DNA of 64,000 bases, from assembly GCA_963920765.1 (NCBI GenBank), contig OY987247.1:22788471-22852470 (forward strand), written 5' to 3'. Numbering within the stretch: position 1 is the first letter of the stretch; each line of letters starts with the position of its first letter. Of the stretch, positions 11,301 to 22,900 are shown piece by piece. The DNA is from Ulota crispa (lineage: Eukaryota > Streptophyta > Bryopsida > Orthotrichales > Orthotrichaceae). The translations under genes and the position numbers were made by a program. The notes under the pieces are model-generated. The model had not been told where the DNA came from. It worked only from the letters and a program-made list of their open reading frames with translations, and did not search any database.

Positions 11301-13103
11301 GCAAGACGACATGGAGTGAGATCTCTGCATGCATGAGGCATGCATTGATCAAAATGTAGGGAGATTGAGAAATTTATTTGTCATTCTATTATTGTTTTGC
11401 TCCCCTTTGCATGCGAAGATATTGTAGGAGAGGTATCAAGATGAAATGTCCCATGACACGCGCTATTGGAGAAGAAATGAGGGCAAGACCATTGAGGAGG
11501 CGTATAATGATTCACTTTTGCTTATGGACGCAAGACTAGGGTTTGCAAATAAAAGCTTGCAAGCCTATTTGCAAATGCCCTTGGCGGTTGCACCCGTGGG
11601 AGTCAAGTGCGTCAATGCGTACCTAGCAGCGGAGCTTAATTACGATAGGATTGCGTTGCAGACCCAGGTAGAAAGAAGCCTAGATCTCTCCTAAACATTG
11701 ACCAAAAAAGGGCCGTCACATTGATTCTTGACGTTGTACGCCTTGACAAAGGCAAAGTCTTTTTTGTTGATGGACCAGGGGGCTTTGGCAAAACATGTGT
11801 GTACAGTGTCTTACTGACTTCTGCTCGGAGAGGAGGTGACATAGCTGTTGCTGTGGCTTCTTTTGGAATTGCAGCTCTTTTGTTGGATGGCGGGCGGATG
11901 GTGCATTCAAGATTCAAGATCCCTATAGACATTGATAGGGGTTCCGCCTGTGGCATCTCAATAAGATCCGACATTGCCGACGTGCTTCGTGCAGCCAAAC
12001 TTATTGTTTGGGATGAGGCCCCAGCCCAGCACAGACATTGTGTTGAAGCAGTGAATCAAACTTTGCAAGACATACTACAACGGCCCAACTTTCCTTTTGG
12101 TGGAAAAGTGGTTGTATTTAGCAGTGACTTTTGGCAGTGTGTACCTATTGTGGCTCAAGGATTGCGCTCGGCAATCGTTGGTGCAGCCTTCAAGCGGTCA
12201 ATGCTTTAGAGGCATGTGCATATTCTGACACTAACAGAAATTATGCGATTATGTGCAGATCTAGATTCTCAACCATATGTAGAATACATTCTTTGTGTTG
12301 GAGATGGTATTGAAGGTACAGTTCTTGAAGCAGACCAACCCCCTCTGCCACATGTGGGCGCTGCACCATTTGTTGAAATGGAGGTTGCCCTATACCCTAA
12401 GATTACACGTTGCACAAGTCTTCAAAACTTTATTGACGCTGTGTTTGCAAATCTTCCTATGCAATACGCAAACCTTGGATATATGGATGGTTGGGCTATC
12501 TTAACAACAAAAAACGCGGTTGTGAATAGAACTAACACGGAGATTGCTACGACAATGCCTGGAAAAGACATTTTTTTTGTTAGTAGACATAGTTGCACCG
12601 GGTGACAATTGAGCCATGAGGATTGGAAGTGACTTCTTAATGTGATCACCTTGGCTGGGATGCCCCCGCATCAGCTCGCTTTGAAGATTGGAGTACTTCT
12701 TATATTATTGCAAAACTTAGATGCAAATTCTGGCCTCTGCAACGAGACCCGACTCATTGTTCAACGTCTTGCATGCCATTTGATCATGGCAAAGATTGTT
12801 GGTGGTACGCATGCAGGCACCATATGGAACATTCCAAGAATTACCACGTCGTCCACCGGTCATTGCTGGCCGTTTACACTTTTGCGGCGGCAATTTCTAA
12901 TACAGCTTGCATTTGCAATGACAATCAACAAGGCGCAAGGCATGACCATGGGAACGATGGGCATTTATTTGCTAGAGCCCGTATTCATGCATGGTCAGAT
13001 GTATGTAGCATTGTCTTGAGTTACCAGTGTTGGGAATGTGGCACTACATTGTCAGAATGGTGAAACAATGACCAATGTTGAGTACAAAGAGTTGTTGCGG
13101 TGA
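8370..13103 (+). pseudogene. Decayed Helitron replicase/helicase (HUH-type Rep plus PIF1 helicase)
   Basis: Helitrons move by rolling-circle replication using one protein with an HUH endonuclease and a PIF1-family helicase. Conceptual reading from 8370 gives, in order: a 23-residue charged repeat (to about 8870); a Cys-containing zinc-finger-like segment (CRFCGARYW, about 9000-9030); the Helitron N region ('YHxIGGMVPEEGQ', about 9280); a Rep block with FLTFTCNSNWPE (about 10130); an HUH motif read as HIH at 10336-10344; 'YLLHGPCGAEYPNA' (about 10465); 'VVPHNPYLTKKFNAHINV' (about 10662); and the tyrosine motif at 10744-10758. The PIF1 helicase follows, with Walker A GPGGFGKT at 11772-11795, VWDEAP at about 12006, 'GMPPHQLALKIG' at about 12660, and 'FAMTINKAQG' at about 12910. 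The frame ends at 13103. At least 11 in-frame stops lie before 9180, and there are several frameshifts (about 9370, 9765, 10210, 11690), so it is inactive. The first catalytic Tyr is Cys. The start is uncertain. Confidence 0.93.
8517..8870 (+). repeat. 69-bp tandem repeat encoding a 23-residue coiled-coil-like repeat
   Basis: Five units with a 69-bp (23-codon) period start at about 8520, 8589, 8658, 8727 and 8796. Read in the Helitron frame they give Arg/Gln/Glu/Ala-rich helices of the form 'RIAQEMEAEEAQDAxQAAN'. The exact multiple-of-three period shows that the repeat expanded while coding. Stop codons in some units sit where sibling units keep CAG or CGA. Confidence 0.85.
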
Positions 13104-13199
13104 CTATTTGGAGCACAGCTTGACCATGAGATTTATTGGAAGACCTAGGTAGAATCTACAATGATATTACTCAAAGGTTGAAATCCCTTGCAAAAAGCA

Positions 13200-13244
13200 A
13201 AAATGGCTGCATGGATTGCTACCTTCACGTGGTGCAGCCATTTT
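13200..13244. repeat. Perfect 12-bp-stem hairpin downstream of the Helitron frame
   Basis: AAAATGGCTGCA (13200-13211) pairs perfectly with TGCAGCCATTTT (13233-13244) across a 21-base loop, about 100 bases after the helicase stop. Helitron 3' ends usually carry a hairpin just before a CTRR terminus. No CTRR lies within the usual dozen bases here, so assignment as the Helitron end is tentative. Confidence 0.45.
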
Positions 13245-13289
13245 AAACAAAAGCGTCCAATATGAGACTATTTCACAAAGTTCCTACTT

Positions 13290-13374
13290 GAATCCCTCAA
13301 CTTGAATTCCACACCACCACGATGGTCTCAAGACTTGTCTATCATGGTGTTGTGGGATTCAAGTTAGGGATTTT
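13290..13374. repeat. Inverted pair of array fragments (palindrome)
   Basis: 'aatccctcaacttgaat...ccaccac' at 13290-13320 is followed by its reverse complement at about 13341-13374 ('gtgttgtgggattcaag'). Both arms match the segment found in array monomers around 16030-16080. The right half is an array fragment in antisense orientation, the only one seen. It may mark a junction of the composite insert or a fold-back rearrangement. Confidence 0.7.
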
Positions 13375-13649
13375 CTAATAATATACTCATAAACATATAT
13401 GAAATAATGAACACTTTTCTTTGACGGAGTCAATTCAAAAGTCCCCATGAACTTTACGCTCCAAGACATCTTGCTTGGTAAATAATTTTCATGCTCTTGA
13501 ATGGATCATGTTTGCTTTGCTCCCATTCTTTGAAACTTGAACTTAACAATATTTTCATGCACTATGGAATGTGGATCATGCAGATATGGATTCAAATATT
13601 CAATCGTTTGCATATGTTTGGAGTTGACCTTCAAGATCCTACAAAGGAT

Positions 13650-13770
13650 GTCCAAAAGTCAATCTATGTCTAAAAGTCCATACCTATCTGAAAGTCCATA
13701 TCCGTCTGAAAGTCCATATCTGTCTGAAAGTCCACCCATGGGCCATGACTTGATGACCCATGTGTAAAAG
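13650..13770. repeat. ~18-bp minisatellite ('tctgaaagtccatatc' units)
   Basis: About five degenerate copies of an 18-bp unit of the form 'tctgaaagtccatatctg' run in tandem, followed by two dispersed 'aaagtccaccca' words. The short open frames across it are repeats of SESPYPSESP type and are not supported as genes. Confidence 0.7.
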
Positions 13771-13946
13771 TCCACCCATTAACACAACCTACATGGTATG
13801 AATGTTCAATATCAACTACACCAAATAGTGCATTTAGGTTATTCCATCCTAAATTCTTGATATTTTGCATTATTTAAATACTTATTATAGCTATAGTAAA
13901 TTCAGAAATAATTATTGCAATATGCAACTTTTAATGGTCTTGGCAA

Positions 13947-14316
13947 CATGGTTGTTATATTGGACCGCCCGTTCGCTTGCCTGCCCGTATGCCCGAAGTG
14001 TCCGATTGAGATCATGGTCCGTCTAATGAAGTCAACTCATAGTTGACTTTAAAAAATGGTGTAAAATGATAAAAAAAGCTTACTTTGTATGTGCTAGTGA
14101 CACTCATTGTTGCCAACATGAAGTCAAAACATGGATTCAAAGCCATATCACATAATAAAAATGAAAATTTATTATTTGAATCTTCCATTTTTAGGTCAAA
14201 AACCCTAAAAATGCCCTAAAAAACGTGAGCAGATGGACTTGCCCACTTGTTTGGGCCGATTTGTGCGCCCGTCTATGTTGTTTGATAGCCTCAACTTGCC
14301 CAAAGTAACAACCATG
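13947..14316. mobile_element. hAT-type miniature element, copy A (370 bp)
   Basis: It starts CATGGTTGTTAT and ends GTAACAACCATG, giving terminal inverted repeats of about 12 bp. A perfect 8-bp target duplication CTTGGCAA lies at 13939-13946 and 14317-14324. Eight-base duplications and CA-GGTTG-type ends are typical of the hAT superfamily. It has no coding capacity. It is in reverse orientation relative to the copies at 35332 and 45658, which share the interior. Confidence 0.92.
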
Positions 14317-14475
14317 CTTGGCAATAACAACAAAGTTCCATAAAGACAAATTAGCGGTATTCATGTTGTAATTCATGTAAAATTCTAATATCTAAAGAGT
14401 TACATGTGTTTACAAGTGCCCAAGCCATGAGTTGTGAGCTAACTTTCCACGGTAAGCCAACCAACTAATTGTTAA

Positions 14476-15389
14476 CCCCTAAAAGACCATGGCCTTTATT
14501 TTGTCAAAAGACACTCAAAACTGCCACCTCTATGGCAAAGAGTAAAAAAGTTTGAAAATCAGTCTTTTTGCATCTCTAACCGTAGGATCTTGTACTAGAC
14601 TACTATAAAAATGTGTCATACAAAACTCAAGAACCTTGACCGTACAAGTTGGAAGATATTTGCATTTCAAAAGTAAAAGACAACTTTTTTTGCACCTTGC
14701 TTGACTAGATTATTTAACTTTGAACTTTCTTAACTTAATTATTTTTGCATCATTGAATTTGGCATTCTATTTGGGCTTGGTGGGAAGTTGAGTTGGTAAT
14801 CTTGGGAAAAAACAAAAAAAACAAAAAATAATTAATTTTCATTCTTAAAATAAAAATAAGCAAAAAAAGATATGAGATTGAACAAAAACTTAAATTGCCA
14901 ATAACCTTGCAATTGAATTGAAATGCAATGATCCCGATGGCAAGATTGTTCTAGAAAGCAAACTTCACCCTCTCCAACATTATTTTTTGAAAAAATGTTA
15001 AAATTACATTCAAAAATGAAGTTTATAAGTTATTTTTTCAAGAGGATCCTTGAATTGTTTGAGAAACAAGATTGTCCATAACTTTCTCATAACTAGTACA
15101 AATGGAATGAATAAAAGCTTTAGATGTAGACAAAGATATAATCTATGAGAAAAAAAAATTCAAGTTTTTATAAGAATTTTCTTTGCTGCCGGGAGTCCCC
15201 AAATTTGTGCTAATTTGGGCATAACTTTTGCTCCCTGGCATCAAATGGAATAAAATTTAGTTGCCCATCTAGATCTTTGAATTCCCCATCTTCAATAAAA
15301 GTTTCAAAAAATCATGAAAAGTAGTTTGGCCATAGGTACATGCCCAAAATCCCATTTGTCCGTTGAACAAACAATTGATCCTTTAGGGG
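14476..15389. mobile_element. TTAA-type non-autonomous element, copy Y1 (914 bp)
   Basis: It is nearly identical (by eye about 98%) to 39689-40600. Its left end is TTAA|CCCCTAAAAGAC and its right end ...CCTTTAGGGG, forming a short inverted repeat. The left flank is TTAA but the right flank is TTGC and joins array sequence directly, so the right junction is altered or recombined. It has no open frame worth calling. Ends plus TTAA targets resemble piggyBac-like or Kolobok-like elements. That is inference only, since no transposase is present. Confidence 0.75.
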
Positions 15390-17665
15390 TTGCCCACTCT
15401 CCAGAGTGTATTTTGTGTTTGTGTATGTCTATCGGTTTGATAATTAGTGATTGGCCAAGGACCAAGGGGCAAAGTGAAAGGACAATGACATGGGTGTTGG
15501 GTTTGGAAGGACATCCTTTGTGATTCGACCTTTTTCCAATTTGGAATTGAAATTCAACTACAAAGGGGTGGAGAGGGAGAGATGAAGAGACAAGTTGATT
15601 TGGAATTGAAATTGAAACAATAAGGATATAAATGAAAGTGCATGTTTGTAATTGTTTCAATTTAATTGTACCTCATTGTATATTTTTTAATTTAATTTTA
15701 GAAAATATCAAATTTCTTTGCACTCTTTTTATGAAAGGCATATGTTTCTTTTTACTAAATTAACTTCAAACAAACATCATAATTTACTACAATGATTAGG
15801 AAATCTGTATTATAATTATTTAATTTCAGATATTTAAATTGATTTAATACCAATCTTTTCTTTTAAATGAGAATTTCTACTAAAAAATTCAAGTTGAATT
15901 TCTCCAAAAAAAATGCTAAATGGGGTTGCAAATTCATGTACTTATGCTAAATGGAAACATCACATTTACCTTTGCTGTGCCAAATGGGGCTACCTCCTTC
16001 TATAGTAAATTTTCTCCTTTTTGTTTTCAAAATCCCTAACTTGAATCCCACACCACCATGATAGACAAGTCTTGAGACCATTTCACGGTAGCAAAATGGG
16101 ATCAGGACTTCTATCCTTAGAAAAGAATGCCCACTCTCTATAGTGTATTTTGTGGTTGTGTGTTTGTCCATTGGTTTGATAATTAGTGATTGGCTAAGGA
16201 TCAAGGGGCAAGGTGAAAGGACAATGACTTGGATGTTGGGTGTGGAATGGCATCTTTTGGTGAAACCCATTGGATCTATTTCCAACTTGGAATTGAAATT
16301 CATCTACAAAGGGGTGGGGAGGGAGATGAAGGGGCAAATTGATTTGAATATAAGAAATGGATTGAACCACATTAGAGACTTTACTCATTTTGAAATTAAA
16401 TTTCAATATTCTTCAAAAGGTGGGGAGCATTTTTCTGTTTTAATTTTTTTAGTTTAAATTTTAAAGTGACTCATTGTACATTTTTTCATTTGATTTCAAA
16501 TGACCATCATAATTTGCTCAATTTATTAGAAAAAACATATTAGAATGATTTAAATTCAGCTATTTAGATTGATTTAGCACTTATCTTTTTTGTTAAATGA
16601 AATTTCCACTAAAATTTCAAGATGAATTTCTACAAAAAAAATGCTAAATGGAGTTGCCAATTCATCTATGTATGCGAAATGGAAACATCACATTTATCTT
16701 TGCTATGCTAAATGGGGCTACCTCCTACTTTAATTACTTTTCCTCCTTTTTGTTTTTCAAAATCCCCCAACTTGAATCCCTCACCACCATGATAGACGAG
16801 TCTTGAGACCATTTTGCAGTAGCAAAATGGGATCAAGACTTGTCTATCTTTATAAAAGAAACCCCTCTCTCCATAGTGTATTTTGTGTTTGTTTGTGTAT
16901 TTGTCAGTTTGATAATTAGTGATTGGCCGAGGGCCAAGGGGCGTTGAGTTGGATTTGGGAGATGAAAAAACATTCTTAATGAACCTTATTGGATAGTTCT
17001 TAATTTGAATTCTTAATGAACCTTATTGGATAGTTCTTAATACAATACAATAGGGAGGGCAATGAAATGGAAATTTGATTTCACCCTTTTGAATATTATT
17101 AACACTTAAACCTGAAATTTAATATTGGAAGAGGTACAAATTGATATGAATAGACATATTTAATTGATGAGCCCCATTGGATAATTCTTCATATGAGCTC
17201 CAAGTTCAAATTTAAAAAACAAAGGGTTAACTAGAAGGATGTTTCAATTTATTTAAATTTTAAAGTGCCTCACTCAATATTTTTTATTTTGATTTCAAAT
17301 TTTTTGAATATATTTGTAAGTTTTTTATGAATAGGGTACTTATTGTTATTACTAAATTAAAATAAAATGATCAATAAAAATTATAACAAAATTCTCCAAT
17401 TCAATTTACTTAAATTCAACTAATTGAATTTGCTTTAATAGCATTCATTTTTGAAAATTTAAAATTACACTAAAAATTTCATGTTAAATTTCTACAAAGA
17501 AATGTTAGAAACATCACATTTACCTTTGCTATGCTAAATGGGGCTACCTCCTTCTTTAATACATTTTCCTCCTTTTTATTTTTCAAAATCCCCCAACTTC
17601 CATCCCACACCACCATGACAGACAAGTCATAAGAACTTTTTGCTACTGCAAAATGGGATTAGGGC
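15390..17665 (+). repeat. Tandem-array block C (partial, two full and a truncated monomer)
   Basis: The array resumes exactly at the right end of the TTAA element. Equivalent starts lie at about 15667, 16467 and 17262 (period about 800 bp). The 'gataattagtgattggcc' core is at about 15440, 16180 and 16910. The monomer near 16975-17040 has a 30-40 bp internal duplication ('cttaatgaaccttattggatagtt'). The block ends near 17665, after the left arm of a palindrome. Confidence 0.85.
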
Positions 17666-19425
17666 TTGTTAACCTAATATATAAAGACTAACAAATAAAC
17701 CTCTTATTTTTAACTTTCTCTAATCTACAATATTAATATGAGGATTTGGAGGCTAATTTTTTTTGGCTATTTGATCATACAAAAACATGTATGATTTTAG
17801 AGACTTCTATCTTGTTGTTGTAGTATACATGTACATATTTTGACCCATAATGGATCTCACTCAATCTCAAGCCATGATTAGTTAAGAAATAATTCAAAGG
17901 AAAAAGAGCTCATGATGTTATTTAATATTCAATAAATAAAATGCTCTACAACAATTGCAATTGCCTATAATGACTACACAACAATTATCATATGATGCAA
18001 TTATAGTTGTTGGAGACAATTGCATTTGTTGTGAACATCTAAATTTGTTGTGAACTAATTGTTTTTTGCACATTTTATTTCTTATGTAAGGTGTCATTTC
18101 ATGTATGCAATTTTTTTTGATTAAATTGATGGTGAATTTTAGTGAGTGCAAAGTTATAGAATACATAAACAAAACGCATAACACTTAACAAAACTTGAAT
18201 AAATTTAAGACAAACATTATGCAACTTGATGAATGCCTAAAATTTATTAAAGTGGTAAGGTAGAAGGCTCTAATTTGGAGCATGCTCTCAAATGTACTTT
18301 GTTGTACATGTTGTTTTTCATAGTCCTTCAATAACGTACTGTACAAGTCACGTAAATTTGAGGCGGTGCTCCATTTTAGAGCCTTATGGCTTTTCTACTT
18401 CAAATTTTCACAATTAGTTCCACAAAGTTCCAAAAAATATGAAACAATTTGGGTTAGATGTCAATTTGTCTTGTCTTTCAAGAAAAATTGACAAAAAAAT
18501 ATTTCAAGAAGTTTCACCTACCCAAAATTAAGTTTCAACCCTAAGATGCTCTATTTATAAGCCTCCTGTTTTAGGTCCATAACATCTACGCAAAATATGG
18601 TGCATTATCATAATTTGCAAAGGTAAATTTTGCAAAGTGTGGCAAACTTAAGATAATTGGTTGGTGCTAGAGTACCAAAGACAAGCAAGCAAAGTCAACA
18701 AGTCAAAGACAACATAGCAATGCACTCTATGATACAATTAAATAGTTCTAATGAATAATCATATAATGAAGGGATAGTATGCCACAATATATAAGGTGCA
18801 AATTGAAGCAACTTTGCTTATGATTTTATTTGAGAAACTAGTGGACCCTTGTACCTGCCGTTCCGGCGGAGGGCCATCACGAGAGGGGGTTCTTGCAAAA
18901 TATTAACATGACCTTCCTCATAATCACCTTCTTTAGGCTTCTTCTCCTTTCTATGACAATGAGCTTACTTGTACTATGCCTACCTACGCGCTTTGCCTCC
19001 TTCTCTAGGTGTCCATCTCCTATTCTCGTGTATACCCAATATCCAAAGACAACCATAACCGCCACATAATCATACAAATAAGAATAACTGCTACATAACC
19101 GCCATTTAATCTTCTTGTAGCAACACCTAACTATTCAACTAATAGAGATTTTATTCTATTACAAACACCTAGCTACCCAACTAATGGAACCAAGCCTATT
19201 ATTAGTATAGATTGGTGGAAAAGATACTAATCACCATTGCATTCAATTTGCCCTAGCAAAGATAAAGCTCCAAAACAAATGCATGGTAACGGAAGTTCTA
19301 CTTCTAAAAGTTATGTGGTTCATTGTAAGCCATGCACTTAAAAATGAAAGCTATACATTTTGATGGTATGAAAAAACTTTACATCACATGTAGAACCTAA
19401 ATTACAAGTATTCTAACAAAATCTT
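17666..19425. other. Gene-free AT-rich stretch
   Basis: I see no gene. It includes a cluster of 'caattgc/gcaattg' and 'gttg/caac' words at about 17950-18060. A segment at about 18400-18560 ('...aagaagtttcacct') is loosely repeated at about 59190-59290. A short GC-rich sentence lies at about 18845-18890. Confidence 0.4.
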
Positions 19426-19980
19426 TGTTGTAGCACAAGAAAGTATTTATCTTCTTGTTGGCATAAAAAATAGTTTAAAATACTAAGAAGATGACTTGTT
19501 CTTGTTCCACACAAATTTAGTTTGTAGATCCTCAAGATTAATCGTAATAGAGTGAAGAAATCCTATTTGTAATTTGCAATCACTCACAAACACACACACA
19601 AGGAAAAAGAATTAGAAGTTCTATAATCAACTGATCAGACTCCTAACTATGTCTTCCCCTTCTTCACAATCAAACCAAAATCCAAGAAGGAGTGTCCAAG
19701 CATTGTGGCTCTTCCAAATCCGGTTACAACATAAAATTTTGAGTAAAAGAAGTTTATCCTCTGTATTAGAGGGTTTTGCAATTTGATTAAGGAAGGCATC
19801 ATGAGGTCCTATCCTTCCAGAATTAATAGTGAATGAAGTATCACTAGCTAAATCAACAACAAAGAACACAAAGACAACAGGGTGCAATTACTCCCTTACA
19901 GTCAGTCTGGAAGTAGATCCAAACTAACAAGTCACACAAGGAACCCCTACAATCCCAAACTACTACAATGACAGACCTTT

Positions 19981-22900
19981 TGTGACAATTTAGAATTTAC
20001 TAAATATACATGTTTTTGAAAATTCAGGATAAGCCACTCCTTTCCAACAAAACTTTTTATTTTCTTAACCAAAAACAGAATAATGATTGAAATAAAGGTT
20101 TGGCATATTATAGAATCCGGAATTAGTTAAAACCGGTTAAGCAAGGACATTATGAGTCATCTCTAAATCTAGATATAAGTCCAAAATTTATCCTTGAATT
20201 TGGACGCAAGTAATTTTGATAGTGGCAAGGGTACTGAAGCAGTCTAGGAACTCTTAGAGACAATACCAAACTCAGTATTGGGATTGGCCCAGTACTCCAA
20301 CGGTTTCAGTCACATCCCTAACAATGTTTGGGATAAGGTGTTTGAACTCCTAATCATCACACCCCAATGGCCGCAATGGTCTAATCAACCGCTGAAATTA
20401 AAATTAGGAGGGAATGGCAGATGGGTTTCTCACTTACCTCCTTGCCCTCACTTTCTTTTTCTTACCTCCGAATAGCAACTAAGCAAGTTAGAGTGTTGTT
20501 AGAGATTAGACGCAAGATTGTACAAGTTATCTGTAGCTCCTGGATTGTAGCACTACCGAAACAATGGGGAAGGAGAAGGACTCTTTGCATATAACCCTCA
20601 GATTTGTAAGTTTGGGCATATCCAAGGAGCTCAGTAAGCGGCAGATATTGGTAGATGATTTGCAACGAATGGACTGTCAAGGATTGTTGGCAATGTTGTG
20701 GAGTTTGAAGGAGAAGGATATGGTCTGGGACGTGTTGGAGGAGCCGCAAAGCCAATGGGATTGCACAAAGCGAGCTTGACCGGATTTGTGGACGAAGGAT
20801 GACTGGTGCGCAGTTTACCATTTCAATCCTATTAGAGAGGGGTTGGCCTCCCAAAACAACAATTTTGTCACAGGTGAATTCACTTTTGGACTCCACTTGA
20901 AGAATAGTTATTCGATAGCGAATAGTAAGACTCCCCGCGAGAGGACGTTGCTTGAATTCCTAATCCCTATTCTACTTCCAAAACAACCCGTATATATAAC
21001 AGTCACCCTAGCCAGCACCATCTATGGATCATTGTTGGAGGACAAACCAATGAGTTGGGGTGTAGTAATCTAGGATCAAGTGTTGATAAAGATGATTAGA
21101 TTGTTAGGGAATACTAAGGCCTCCGGGCTTAGCCCCTTTATGTACCATTTGTATCATTCACTGGATTTGCTAGGGAAGAACAAGAAGATAGCCTATACGT
21201 CAGCCCTAGTAATACTAAAGCACAACCTTGTTCCGGAGGCAGAACCAGACGAGGAATCTGAGGAGGAAAGGGAGGAAGTCAAGAAGAAAGAGAAGAAAGA
21301 GGAGACCTCCAATCAAGAGAAGAAGAGGGGAGCCAAGGGGAAAAGTAAGGAGCCGGTTGAAGGAACCAAAGTGTCAGACAAATTGGACGTGAGGACCTCC
21401 AAGGTGATCCGACCCTTTGCTGAGGTTATGACTCAATTGGAGGTGGTGTAGTTGAGGGTTATGTTTGATCGGGAAATACTTGATAAAGTAAGTGCGCTGG
21501 TGGACATCTTTCACCTTTATGAAATATTTGATAATGTAAAGACTCTTCGCCAGCTCAAGATGGCAGGTGAAGTAGAGGTCAAGAGGTTATCCGGACAAGT
21601 GGCCGACCTACGGGCCTAATTGAGGTAGGATGCAGAAGAAAACAAGATGGCTACCAAGGCATTTTGCAACATTACCAGCCTTCGGAACTTTGTAATAATT
21701 TTGGGCGACATGGTAAATAAAGCCAGATTGTTTGATGCTGAAATCCTAAAGGAAGGACCACAGCTAGTGCCACAGCTGGTTGGGGTCTTAGAGGAGTATG
21801 CGAAGAAAATGGAGTTGGTCCTGCAGCAGATGAAGAACATCTTGAACGGCCTCCAAGTAAGATCAGAGGGAGGGGAAGGATCCACAAAAGCCAAAGGAGC
21901 TACCCCTGCCAAGAAAAGTCCTCCACATCTTTCACCTTGTTTTCCGAAACAAAAGGAAGCCAAAGAGGTGATAACCCCCGTTCTACCTGACTACCCTATA
22001 AGGTGGACTTTGGACCAGAAGAAGCGTTGACGCCCGGGGTCTCGGACCAGAATTCAAACCAGGGTGACGCCTAACAGCGGAGGCCCAGCAAAAGCACCAA
22101 GCCCAATGAAGAGGATGACCACAAAAAAGCAATGTAGAGAGTTGACTTCTTCGATCCCGATCAACCTAGATGACGAGCCATCCGCCTCTAGCACGGAAAG
22201 CAAGAGTGATTCCAGGGAGTTGCGAGAAGAATCCAGAGATTCCGATCCTAAAGGGGTGGCTTTGTCACGTAGAGGGAGGAAGGAGCCCAACCAAAAGAAA
22301 GGGAAGGCCGCAAAGGCAACTCAAGCTCCAACTGGCAAGAAGCAACTAATCTGGAAGGAGATACCAATTACTTCAAAGAAAAGGAAGGATGCCTAGTAGT
22401 ATTGTATTAATAATAACAGTAGTACTAGGATAAATAAAATAAAGTTTATTTACTTCAAGAAGTCAGAAGTAGTTGCTTCTTGATGAGATGAACCTAGACA
22501 CCGGATCTGGAATTTTAGGATTTGAGATCTGTTACCTTTTGAGCTTTGCAAAATAGAGGAGGACCAGCACTTTTTGGATCAGGGAATGAAACATGTCATT
22601 CCATGTTCAGTAGCTAACCAAGAAAATACCCTTTAGGATTTTCTTCATGATTTACTATTAGAGGTAGAATTGAACCTTGTTGCCTCGGGTGGTTTTATAT
22701 TTTTGATTCCCCTCAATGCAAGCAAAGTTTCTTATCAAAGAGCTCTGAATTGATCACTTGGTGTTTTTGTGCATGAGAATGCAAGTGTTAGGGAAGCGGA
22801 ATAAGAGTAACCCTTGGATTTTGTCCGATCTGATTTTTAGAAGCAAGTAACGGTGGTTGGAAAACTGTGTGTACTAGAGGACAATCTTTGTTTGGGCTTA

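Noticed and set aside
15304..16457. Several 100-120 codon frames on both strands
   Set aside because: They lie in the tandem array and TTAA element. Equivalent frames in other monomers are interrupted, so there is no coding conservation.
19627..19887. 86-codon minus-strand frame (and its relative at 23182-23394)
   Set aside because: It lies in the 3' trailer of family X. The frame is not maintained in X-C, so similarity reflects element identity rather than a second protein.
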